A stretch of DNA of 14,988 bases from BOG-908 sp964242035. GTDB lineage: Bacteria; Pseudomonadota; Alphaproteobacteria; Acetobacterales; Acetobacteraceae. Positions within the stretch are counted from its first letter, which is position 1. The number at the start of each line of letters is the position of its first letter. A model generated the notes under the pieces. That model searched no databases and was not told where the DNA came from. It saw only the letters and a list, made by a program, of their open reading frames with translations. Location of the stretch: positions 1 to 14,988 of the forward strand of contig CAXTCL010000086.1 in the NCBI GenBank assembly GCA_964242035.1, given 5' to 3'. The translations under genes were made by a program, and so were the position numbers. Of the stretch, positions 6,642-13,667 are shown in pieces.

Positions 6642-7100
6642 ATGATCATACGTTTGGGGCTATGCGGAGCACTCGCGCTGGCGGCGTTCTCTCCACTGGC
6701 GGCGGCGGCAGACACGGCCGTCGGGCACGTGACCGGGATCGGCGGCGTGTTCGTGAAGAGCAAGAACCCGCAGGCGCTCGCCGCCTGGTATCGCGACATG
6801 CTGGGCATCAAGTTGGAGGCTTGGGGAGGTGCGACGTTGAGCTATGACGCGCCGCTGCATCCTCCGAAGGCCGCATGGATCGCACTGCCGGCGAACAGCA
6901 AATACACCGCGCCGTCCTCGCGCGATTTCATGCTGGATTTCGCGGTGGACAACCTCGATGCGATCGTGGCCCGCCTTGCCGCCAACGGCGTGCCGGTGCT
7001 GAAGCGGGACGATAGCGATCCCAGCGGGCGGTTCGCCTGGATCCTCGATCCGGATGGCACGAAGATCGAGCTGTGGCAGTCTACAGGGAAATCGCACTGA
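6642..7100 (+). CDS. VOC (glyoxalase-fold) family protein with signal peptide
   Basis: A 152-residue protein with a single vicinal-oxygen-chelate domain of two beta-alpha-beta-beta-beta units (about 30-148). It shows GGVFVKSKNPQALAAWYRDM and the C-terminal FAWILDPDGTKIELWQ, where E143 is at the usual metal-ligand position. The first half appears to lack the histidine or glutamate ligand at its expected place, so metal binding is uncertain. The N-terminus MIIRLGLCGALALAAFSPLA continues AAADTA and looks like a Sec signal peptide, with cleavage near A23. The start ATG 6642 is supported by AGGAG 10 nt upstream. An open frame from 6552 runs through the repeat and is rejected. The reaction is unknown. 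Most relatives are cytosolic, so export is unusual. Confidence 0.83.
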   Translation: MIIRLGLCGALALAAFSPLAAAADTAVGHVTGIGGVFVKSKNPQALAAWYRDMLGIKLEAWGGATLSYDAPLHPPKAAWIALPANSKYTAPSSRDFMLDFAVDNLDAIVARLAANGVPVLKRDDSDPSGRFAWILDPDGTKIELWQSTGKSH

Positions 7101-7112
7101 GATAGCTTGGAC

Positions 7113-7270
7113 AAGAAAGCAAGGCCTTCTTTTTTGAAAAAAGAAGCAAAAAACTTTTAATACCGCAACGCTCGTGCGCCTCGATGTGTCCTGGACCACC
7201 CGCGCTGGTGCAGATGCGGGAGAACAAAAGTTTTTTGGTGCTTTTTTTCAAAAAAGGACTGCTTGCTTGC
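7113..7270. repeat. Two-armed interspersed repeat (A...B, core type I inverted)
   Basis: The left arm is subtype A (7113-7158, perfect palindrome 7126-7146). The right arm is inverted subtype B (7225-7270, palindrome with one mismatch, ending aaaggactgcttgcttgc). Read on the minus strand, the core (7159-7224) contains cccgcatctgcaccag, gtccagga and gaggcgca. It is therefore the same core as at 2699-2762 and 6474-6541 in the opposite orientation. It lies between the VOC gene and opgH and ends 49 bp before the opgH start. Confidence 0.9.
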
Positions 7271-7319
7271 TATCGCTTCCTGTCGACGAGACTTCGGTGC
7301 AATTTAGGTTTTATTTAAT

Positions 7320-8963
7320 GTGGACGTAGCAACCGAGCCGGTGCGCGTGCGCCGCCTACTTTTTTTAAGCCTCGTCGTACTCCTTTCTGCCCTATTGATC
7401 GGCCTGGGCGCGAGGGCAATCGCCCCCGACGGATGGACGGCGCTGCGCGTCGCCATCTTCGCCTGCCTCATACTCAACGCGCCCTGGCTGGCCCTGTCGG
7501 CGGCGACTGGGTTGGTCGGCTTCGCCATGCGCATGGGCGCGGCTGACCCCGTGCAGGCAGTGCTGCCGCAGCTTGCCCTGCCGCAAGCCAGCACGCCTGC
7601 CACGCTGCGCACCGCCATAGCCGTCTGCGTGCGCGACGAGGACGTGGCCGCGGTGTTCGGCCGACTCGCCCGGCTCTCGGCCGAGATCGGGCGCGCCGGA
7701 CGGTCGGCGCAGTATGCGCTGTGCGTGCTGTCCGATACCGCGTCTGACGCGATCGCGGCCGAAGAGGCGGCGGCGGCACGGCTGCGCGCCGGAGGCGGAC
7801 CGGAGGTGCTCTACCGCAGGCGCACGGCCAACACCGGCTTCAAGGCCGGCAACGTCATGTCCTTCCTGGACGCGCATACCGACGCATTCGCGCTTATGCT
7901 GTGCCTGGACGCCGACAGCGAGATGGCGCTGCCCACGATCGAGCGCATGGCGTCCATCATGCAGGCGGACCCTCGCCTGGCCATGCTGCAAGCCACCTTC
8001 CAGGGCCATGGCGCGCACGCCCCGTTCTCGCGGCTGTTCGGCTTCGGCCACCGCCACGGCCTGCGCGTATGGGCGACGGGACAGGCCTGGTGGCAGGCCG
8101 ACCAGGGGCCCTACTGGGGCCACAACGCGATGGTGCGCGTGGCGCCGTTCCGTGCCCATTGCCGGCTGGACCCGTTGCCGGACGGCAGCCTGATCCTGAG
8201 CCATGACCACGTGGAGGCGGCCCGCCTGCAGGCAGCCGGCTGGAAGCTGCGCGTGCTGGCCAGCGACGAGGGCTCCAGCGAGAGCCACCCGCCCACTTTG
8301 CCCGACTACCTGGTGCGCGACGTGCGCTGGGCGGCCGGCAACATGCAATACCGCCATCTGCTGCGCCGGCCCGATCTGGGTCCGTTGGGCCGGCTGCAGA
8401 TGCTGCAGGCGATCCTGCATTATGTCCTGACACCGTTCTGGTTCGCCATGTTGCCGCTCGCGGCCCTGAACGCCGCGTCGGGCGGCGCGAACGTCGCCCG
8501 CGCGCCTGTCCTGTGGCTGCTGGCCGCCGGCTGGCTGACGCTGCACGCACCGAAACTGCTCGGCTACGCGGAAGTGCTGCTGCGTCCGGCGATGTCGCGC
8601 CAATTCGGCGGTGCTGCCTTTTTCGCCTGGGGCTGCCTGAAGGAAATAGGTGCGACCCTGCTGCAGGACCCGATCATCGCCGCGCACAAGACGTGGGCGG
8701 TGCTCGGCCTGGCGCTTGGCCGGCGTGTCGGTTGGAGCGCCCAAATGCGCGACGGTCACGCTATCGGCTGGGCGGTCGCCATACGGATGTTCTGGCCGCA
8801 TACCTTGACCGGTGTCTTGCTGCTTGGGTTGTTCTGGTCGACGTCCTGGTTTGCCTGTTTGGCCTGTCTGCCGTTCTTGACAGGCCTGGTGCTGGCGGTG
8901 CCGTTTGCTGTTTTGACGTCTGTGCCGGACTCGCAAGAAAGCAAGCAAGGCCTTCTTTTTTGA
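7320..8963 (+). CDS. opgH: Osmoregulated periplasmic glucan glucosyltransferase (short OpgH/MdoH)
   Basis: A 547-residue inner-membrane GT2 enzyme that would polymerise glucose from UDP-glucose into periplasmic glucans. N-terminal membrane segments lie at about 13-33 and 42-66. The GT2 domain has LCVLSDT (134-140), the DxD in LCLDADSEM (D197, D199), GPYWGHNAMVR (263-273), SHD (294-296) in ILSHDHVEA, and RW (336-337) in VRDVRWAAGN. Several C-terminal membrane helices follow from about residue 370. It is shorter than the E. coli form of about 847 residues, lacking the long N-terminal region. No opgG is present in the window. The start is GTG 7320. The overlapping ATG at 7318 stops after three codons. 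The last residues, ESKQGLLF and the stop TGA (8961-8963), lie inside a repeat arm. Confidence 0.9.
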   Translation: MDVATEPVRVRRLLFLSLVVLLSALLIGLGARAIAPDGWTALRVAIFACLILNAPWLALSAATGLVGFAMRMGAADPVQAVLPQLALPQASTPATLRTAIAVCVRDEDVAAVFGRLARLSAEIGRAGRSAQYALCVLSDTASDAIAAEEAAAARLRAGGGPEVLYRRRTANTGFKAGNVMSFLDAHTDAFALMLCLDADSEMALPTIERMASIMQADPRLAMLQATFQGHGAHAPFSRLFGFGHRHGLRVWATGQAWWQADQGPYWGHNAMVRVAPFRAHCRLDPLPDGSLILSHDHVEAARLQAAGWKLRVLASDEGSSESHPPTLPDYLVRDVRWAAGNMQYRHLLRRPDLGPLGRLQMLQAILHYVLTPFWFAMLPLAALNAASGGANVARAPVLWLLAAGWLTLHAPKLLGYAEVLLRPAMSRQFGGAAFFAWGCLKEIGATLLQDPIIAAHKTWAVLGLALGRRVGWSAQMRDGHAIGWAVAIRMFWPHTLTGVLLLGLFWSTSWFACLACLPFLTGLVLAVPFAVLTSVPDSQESKQGLLF

Positions 8964-9071
8964 AAAAAGAAGCAAAAAACTTTTGTCCGGCTGTCGCGGA
9001 CCTAACCGATAGGCGCGACAGCGGAGTCAAAAGTTTTTTGGTCCTTCTTTCCAAAAAAGGACTGCTTGCTT
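8934..9071. repeat. Two-armed interspersed repeat (A...B, core type II) between convergent genes
   Basis: The left arm A (8934-8985) has a perfect palindrome at 8952-8972. The right arm is inverted B (9028-9071). The core differs from type I. It is itself a hairpin, gctgtcgcg (8990-8998) pairing with cgcgacagc (9014-9022) around a 15-nt loop, extended by TCC/GGA with one bulged base. The same core start (gctccgctgtcgcg) appears at 14973-14986. The opgH stop (8961-8963) falls in the centre of the left palindrome. The sedolisin stop (TAA, 9070-9072) overlaps the right end. It is a plausible bidirectional terminator. Confidence 0.92.
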
Positions 9072-10749
9072 ACTTCGAAACGTCACTCACGAACTGACGG
9101 ATGAGGAACGTACCCAATCCGGTCGTCAGGTCGTAACCGGGTGTGGCCGCGTAGGCGCCGTTGCTGCCGACAGTGATGTCGTGAAAGCCGCCTTTCGGAT
9201 AACTGCCGAGGACGCCGCCGGTGCCGCCCGTCCCGTCATACAAGCCGTACAGACGCGGTCCGGCCAGAGCGAGGCTCGGGTTCGCGCTGAGAGCGCGCGC
9301 CCAGATGCCGAGCGAGAGCGGCGAGGACAGGCTCGTGCCGCCGACGCCTTCGGCCACCCCGTTGACATAGACCAGCGCCCCGGAGTTCGGATCGGCGTCC
9401 ATCGCCACATCCGGCACGCCCCTCGTGCCCGTTGTAGCCAGAACCGCCACAGCCGCCTCCTGCCAGGCCGGGCTGGTCTCGAACTGGGACACGCCGCCGC
9501 CGCCGGCATACCAGGTGATTTCCTTGTCGTAGCTGCCGTTGGCGTTGGTCAGCAACGTGGTGCCGCCTACTGCCACCACGTAAGGGCTTGCCGCCGGATA
9601 GTTCACCAGCGGCGCACCGAGCGGCACGCCGTTCACGCCGGCCGGACCCACGGGGCAGAACGACCCGGTATCGCCGGCGGAGGCGAAGAAGCTCTGTCCT
9701 TGCGAGGCGGCTTCCAGGAAGATCATGTCGTCAACGGCCATCGAGCCGTCCACGTAGGGGAATATCTCGCATTCCCCTAAAGACGCGCTTGCAGCCTTCG
9801 CCTTGTCGTCCGTGGCCCAGCGCGAGAACTCCAGCGCCAGGTCGGAGTCCGACAGCGTGGTCGTATCGTAGAGGTAGAGCATCTTCAGGTTCTGTGCCAC
9901 GCCGGAGGAATACTGCGTGTCGAGGTCCCACTCGTCGGCGCCAGAGACGTCGGTGCTGGCAACGCCCACCGGCACCACAGTCACCGGCACCTGCGGCAGG
10001 CCGAACGCCTTCTCCTCGATGCGAAGGTCCGACAGCACGCCGGTGAGGTCGCCTTCGGCCATGATGGCGATCGAGGCGCGACGCGGCGGCGGGGTTGTGG
10101 TCGCGCCATAGATGGCGAGGAACTGGGTCGGATTGTAGCTGACCAGGTATTGCGGCAGCGGAAACTCGATCGTCGGCATCATCCTGCCCACGGTGTTCAG
10201 GCCGAGCACGGCGCTCACGCTGCCGCCGAGCGCCGCCGGGACTGCCGCGGCCGTAAGGTTGACGAACTGCGTGTTGCCGCCGATCGAGACCTTCTCCAAC
10301 GTGGTATTGAAGGCCGATGTGGCCTGTGCTGCGGTGCCATCAGCGCTGATCAGCAGGTGGTTCGGTTCCACCGTAATGCCGGTGAAGCCGGCCTTTTTCA
10401 AATACGCGACGACCGCGTCGATACTAGCTGTGGGCGCGCCGTAGCTGGTGGCGAACTGCTTGGGTGTGAGGAACTGGCCGTAGGCCGCGTTCGATGGCTG
10501 GGACTGCGCCTGCACCAGACTGAGCAGCGCCGCCTTGTTCTGCATCTGCAGCCCGATGCGCAGCGTGAGCGGTTGCGACGCGGCCACCGCGCCCATGTCC
10601 GTGGCGCCTGTCAGCGCGCTTACCGGGACACCCTGTGTGGCTGTCGCGACCCAGGTTGTGGCGCGGGCTGAGAAGGGCGTGGCCAGAGCAGTGGCGGCGA
10701 GCAAGGCGGCAGCCAACGCTGGAGCCGCTGTCGGAAGACGCTGGTTCAT
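9070..10749 (-). CDS. Secreted sedolisin (S53 serine-carboxyl peptidase) with pro-domain
   Basis: A 559-residue preproprotein of the acid-active S53 family. The signal peptide covers residues 1-30, with cleavage likely after FSARA. The activation domain (about 40-195) includes YGQFLTPKQFATSYG. The mature catalytic domain shows ADEWDLDTQ, giving catalytic E273 and D277. SAGDTGSF gives oxyanion D360, and GVGGTSLSSP gives nucleophile S473. The C-terminal calcium site looks intact, with D524 in HDITVGSNG and D540 in GYDLTTGLG. The start ATG at 10747-10749 has GAGGA 11 nt upstream. An ATG 12 codons earlier lacks a Shine-Dalgarno. It is predicted to act outside the cytoplasm in acid. It is convergent with opgH and in tandem with a second sedolisin. 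Confidence 0.95.
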   Translation of the reverse strand: MNQRLPTAAPALAAALLAATALATPFSARATTWVATATQGVPVSALTGATDMGAVAASQPLTLRIGLQMQNKAALLSLVQAQSQPSNAAYGQFLTPKQFATSYGAPTASIDAVVAYLKKAGFTGITVEPNHLLISADGTAAQATSAFNTTLEKVSIGGNTQFVNLTAAAVPAALGGSVSAVLGLNTVGRMMPTIEFPLPQYLVSYNPTQFLAIYGATTTPPPRRASIAIMAEGDLTGVLSDLRIEEKAFGLPQVPVTVVPVGVASTDVSGADEWDLDTQYSSGVAQNLKMLYLYDTTTLSDSDLALEFSRWATDDKAKAASASLGECEIFPYVDGSMAVDDMIFLEAASQGQSFFASAGDTGSFCPVGPAGVNGVPLGAPLVNYPAASPYVVAVGGTTLLTNANGSYDKEITWYAGGGGVSQFETSPAWQEAAVAVLATTGTRGVPDVAMDADPNSGALVYVNGVAEGVGGTSLSSPLSLGIWARALSANPSLALAGPRLYGLYDGTGGTGGVLGSYPKGGFHDITVGSNGAYAATPGYDLTTGLGTFLIRQFVSDVSK

Positions 10750-10870
10750 TACAAATATGATCCTCGCAATGTGCATGGGTGCCATGACCCTTGTGTATTA
10801 CGAGGAGAGAAAGAATCGGATGCGACGTTAACGGTTTGGTGAACATATCGGGCCGGGAGGCGGTCGATGC

Positions 10871-10930
10871 AGGAAGGAAGCAAGGCCTTCTTTTTTGAAA
10901 AAAAGAAGCAAAACTTTTGCTCCTGGCGCC
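10871..10930 (+). repeat. Interspersed repeat, solo arm (subtype A), between the two sedolisin genes
   Basis: The arm (10871-10919) has the CTTC-T6-G-A7-GAAG palindrome at 10887-10908. The following caaaacttttg lost two A residues compared with other copies. It is followed by core start gctcctggcgcc (10919-10930), the same type III start as at 1622. No facing arm is present before the sedolisin gene at 11009. The sequence beyond it (10926-10973) has two copies of gcgcctgca and a small GAGGC-TCC-GCCTC hairpin (10936-10948). The 259-bp gap also holds the upstream region of the 9070-10749 gene (10750-10870), where I see no clear promoter. Confidence 0.88.
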
Positions 10931-11008
10931 TGCACGAGGCTCCGCCTCAATCCTGCAGGTTTGTGCGCCTGCAGAACCAAGCCCGGCCTGCGTGCAGGCG
11001 GGGAGCCT

Positions 11009-12946
11009 TCACTTCGCCTTCGCTACTACTCCCGCCAGATTGGCGACATCGATCGTCCCCACACCTGCCGCCGGACTATACCCGTAATTCCCCTTGTAGA
11101 ACTCGTTCCCGCCCGCCTTGATGAACCGCAACGGCGCATGCGCCCCCTCATACCCCGCCAGCAGCTTGCCTTGGGCGTAGAGCAACGGATTGAGGAAACC
11201 CACGCGTCCGCCGGCGCTCTGCGCGAGGAGCTGGGTCACGCCGTTGAGCTGCGGCGCGGAGAAGCTGGTGCCGCCGGCCTGCTCGAAACCGTAGGTGCTG
11301 CCCGGAGCGCTGGACGTGTAGCCGATGACGTAGCCCGTCTCCGGATCGGCATTCAGCGACACGTCCGGAACGTTGCGTCCGGCGAAGCCCGCCGGCAGTG
11401 TATAGAGGACCGTCGGCGGCACGGTATCCTCGTCGATGAGTTGCTGGTCCGGCTGGCTAACCTGCACGCCGTTCACGCCCTTCTGGTAGACCGGCACGGG
11501 AAAATGGATGCTTACGCCACCGCCGCCGCCCACCGGCAATATGCCGCAGGCGACGGGATCCAGCTTCAGCGCCTGGCATAGCGGCAACAGGTAGTCCCAG
11601 CCCCATACGCGCTCCGTGGGGATCGTGATCACCACGTCCGGCTTGTGCTTGACGGCAAACGAGAAGGTGGCGGCAAGCGTGGTGCCGCCGGCCGATGTCA
11701 TCGCCGGATCGTTGCCTGGCGAGTCGATGCTGAGGGCGAGGCTGTAATCGGGTGGCGCCTGCCCGTCATTGGCGTCATAAGCGCCGGCGTCGCCCGCCGC
11801 GGCTATCATCGACTGGCCTTGCAGCCCGGCCTGCAGGAAGAGCTGGTGCAAGGCGGCCAGGCTGCCTGTCTCGGCACCGCCGATCGGGTCGGTCACCGGC
11901 GCGTTGGCGAAGTCCGCATAGACCTCCCAGTCGCCCCAGCTGACGGAGATCGCGTCGGCCAGGTTGTCGTCGATCGCCTTGGCGAACAGGTCGACGAAGC
12001 CCTGGTTGGTGTTCGGCGCCTCATAGACGAGCACGCCGGCGCCTGGCGCGATGCCGCCCGATTGTTCCACGTCCAGCGTGGTCTCGTCGGATCCCGCATC
12101 GTCGCTGGGAGCGCCCGAGCCGCCATCCACCTTTATCTCGGTGATGCGCTTCGGGCTGACCGGCAGGCCGAGGGCGGTCCAATACGTGTAGGCGTCGCTC
12201 GGCGTGAAGCTCGCCAGCGTGGCTATGCCGATCGTCCGCCCGGTGCCGTCTATCCCCGCCTTGTACAACGGCGTAGCGTTGTAGTAGTCGGCGAAGTCCG
12301 TGACGGTCCAGACGCCGGGCATGTCGGGCGGCTTGACGGCAGGCGAGCGGCGGAGCTGGACGGCGAATGGTCGCAGTGCGTCGGCCACGTGGCGTATGTG
12401 CGGATGCAGCGCCGGCCGGCTGTCGAGCCCGAAGACCGTCTGTACGAGCGGCGCGATGCGCGCGGGCATTGTCGGGCGTTGCAGCGGCGCGCGAAAGCCG
12501 TAGGCAGATGCGTGGCCTTGGGCGGCCACGGTGAAGGCGTGCAACTGCACCTGGAAGGCGCGCTCCAGTGCGGCCGGCGTGCCGGTCACGCGCAGCGTGC
12601 TGGTGCCGGCGCGTTCCACGGTAAGCCCGAAACCGGCAAGGGCTTCCTGCGCCTCGGCGATGCCGGCGTCTGACGGCCCGAAACGGCTCGCGAACTGCGA
12701 TGGGGTGAGGAACTTGCGGAACAGCGTGTCACCCGGCGTGCTCACATGGGCTAGCAACGCCTCGGCACCGTCCGGGTCGGCCAGCCGCATCACTAGCGTG
12801 ACGGACAGCTTCGGCTCGCGCAGCGGCCCCGCATCTGCGGGGCGAGATGCCTGCGCCGGAGGGCGCGGCGCGGCAGACGCGGCTCCTGCGGCAAAGGCGA
12901 TGCAGGCTGCCGTAGCCAGCAGCAAGCGTCTGGTGTTCGCGAGCAT
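11009..12946 (-). CDS. Second secreted sedolisin (S53) with pro-domain and atypical calcium site
   Basis: A 645-residue preproprotein. The signal peptide is about 1-25 (cleavage after AASA). The pro-kumamolisin activation domain (about 45-200) includes LFRKFLTPSQFASRFG. The catalytic residues are E288 and D292 in DETTLDVEQ, D386 in AAAGDAGAY and S561 in GGTSFSAP. The usual calcium aspartates appear lost: F608 and S624 replace them in RFIKAGGN and GYSPAAGVG. It carries an extra segment (about 440-515, including LCQALKLDPVACGILP) that the neighbouring sedolisin lacks. The start ATG at 12944-12946 is preceded by GGAGA at 8 nt. Sequence identity to the other sedolisin is low outside catalytic motifs, so this is not a recent tandem duplication. 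Confidence 0.94.
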   Translation of the reverse strand: MLANTRRLLLATAACIAFAAGAASAAPRPPAQASRPADAGPLREPKLSVTLVMRLADPDGAEALLAHVSTPGDTLFRKFLTPSQFASRFGPSDAGIAEAQEALAGFGLTVERAGTSTLRVTGTPAALERAFQVQLHAFTVAAQGHASAYGFRAPLQRPTMPARIAPLVQTVFGLDSRPALHPHIRHVADALRPFAVQLRRSPAVKPPDMPGVWTVTDFADYYNATPLYKAGIDGTGRTIGIATLASFTPSDAYTYWTALGLPVSPKRITEIKVDGGSGAPSDDAGSDETTLDVEQSGGIAPGAGVLVYEAPNTNQGFVDLFAKAIDDNLADAISVSWGDWEVYADFANAPVTDPIGGAETGSLAALHQLFLQAGLQGQSMIAAAGDAGAYDANDGQAPPDYSLALSIDSPGNDPAMTSAGGTTLAATFSFAVKHKPDVVITIPTERVWGWDYLLPLCQALKLDPVACGILPVGGGGGVSIHFPVPVYQKGVNGVQVSQPDQQLIDEDTVPPTVLYTLPAGFAGRNVPDVSLNADPETGYVIGYTSSAPGSTYGFEQAGGTSFSAPQLNGVTQLLAQSAGGRVGFLNPLLYAQGKLLAGYEGAHAPLRFIKAGGNEFYKGNYGYSPAAGVGTIDVANLAGVVAKAK

Positions 12947-13045
12947 GGCCTGGTTCTCCGATCGGGGTGTCTCGACGCATTGAGCTTGACGGACCCGCGG
13001 CACGCAAGGAGCGCCGTATGTCGGCGAAGACGGCTGACCTCTTCC

Positions 13046-13202
13046 AAGGAAGCAAGCAGTCCTTTTTTGAAAAAAAGGACCAAAACCTTTGCTCCCCCCG
13101 GATTTGCACCAGCCGGGTGCCTTCTGCGCGGCGCGGCTGCTGAAGCGTCGTCAGGAACAAAAGTTTTTTGCTTCTTTTTTTCAAAAAAGAAGGCCTTTCT
13201 TC
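13046..13202. repeat. Two-armed interspersed repeat (B...A, core type I, diverged)
   Basis: The left arm is subtype B (13046-13095, palindrome 13059-13080). The right arm is inverted subtype A (13157-13202). The first half of the core matches type I (ggatttgcaccagccgggtg); the second half has diverged. It dominates the 339-bp gap between the divergent sedolisin (start 12946) and the small protein (start 13286). In the remainder, 12947-13045 is the sedolisin upstream region and 13203-13285 the leader of the small protein. I cannot support a specific promoter in either. Confidence 0.9.
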
Positions 13203-13285
13203 CTGCCTCTCTTGTGCCCAGGAGAGGACAAGCGCCTAGCTTGCCAAGCGGCAACCAGGTGCCGCCCAAAAGGATCGAATCCACC

Positions 13286-13426
13286 ATGGGCAAGGGCGAC
13301 AAGCAGCACGGCAACCGCGAGGCCAAGAAGCCGAAGGCCAACAAGAAGCTCGCCCCTGCGAGTGCCACGTTCCTCAAGACAGGCAGCGAGACGCCGAAGA
13401 CACCGGCCAAGTCCTCGGGCAAATAG
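13286..13426 (+). CDS. Small lysine-rich hypothetical protein (46 aa)
   Basis: The protein begins MGKGDKQHGNREAKKPKANK and is strongly basic and low in hydrophobic residues, with no signal peptide or membrane segment. The N-terminal pattern MGKGxKxxGNxEAKKPK is one I recognise from short conserved proteins of unknown function in many proteobacteria. That, with the ATG at 13286 and an AGGA 11 nt upstream, supports it as real. Its composition would suit nucleic-acid or ribosome contact, but this is only inference. It is followed after 34 bp by the lipoprotein gene on the same strand, so the two may be cotranscribed. Confidence 0.78.
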   Translation: MGKGDKQHGNREAKKPKANKKLAPASATFLKTGSETPKTPAKSSGK

Positions 13427-13460
13427 CCGGTCGTATAGCTCTGGACAAGGAGACACACCG

Positions 13461-13646
13461 ATGAGGTGGATCATCGTGGCCCTCGCTCTGGCCGGCTGCA
13501 CAGATAACAGCAACAGCGCACCGACCGGACCGGTGGGCCTCTCCCATAACGGGGCGGGTCCCTATATCGGCGCCAGCGCCGGCGCCTCAATAGGCGGTGG
13601 TCCGCTGGGCGCCGGCACGGACGACAACCGCGCGGGCGCCAGGTAG
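13461..13646 (+). CDS. Small glycine-rich predicted lipoprotein (61 aa)
   Basis: The N-terminus MRWIIVALALAGC contains a lipobox L10-A11-G12-C13. The signal is short but of normal lipoprotein form, leaving a mature peptide of 49 residues attached through C13. The mature part is rich in Gly, Ala, Asn and Ser (GASAGASIGGG) with no recognisable domain. The ATG at 13461 is well supported by AAGGAG 8 nt upstream. The stop lies 21 bp from the end of the convergent kinase-like gene. D14 directly follows the lipid-bearing cysteine; in enterobacteria an Asp there favours inner-membrane retention. Function unknown. Confidence 0.75.
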   Translation: MRWIIVALALAGCTDNSNSAPTGPVGLSHNGAGPYIGASAGASIGGGPLGAGTDDNRAGAR

Positions 13647-13667
13647 CGCCCGGCACCAGCCTGCCGG

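Noticed and set aside
7318..7329. ATG at 7318 as opgH start
   Set aside because: It reads ATG TGG ACG TAG and stops; GTG at 7320 is in the OpgH frame.
7392..8975. Minus-strand open frame of 527 codons opposite opgH
   Set aside because: It is antisense to a clear GT2 membrane enzyme and begins inside a repeat arm; composition is shadow-like (Gln/Arg/His-rich).
10535..10831. Plus-strand 98-codon frame upstream of and opposite the sedolisin start
   Set aside because: It covers the antisense of the signal peptide and pro-domain, and has no ribosome site or recognisable similarity.
11645..12673. Plus-strand open frame of 342 codons opposite the second sedolisin
   Set aside because: It is antisense to a sedolisin with all catalytic motifs; no recognisable domain is present.
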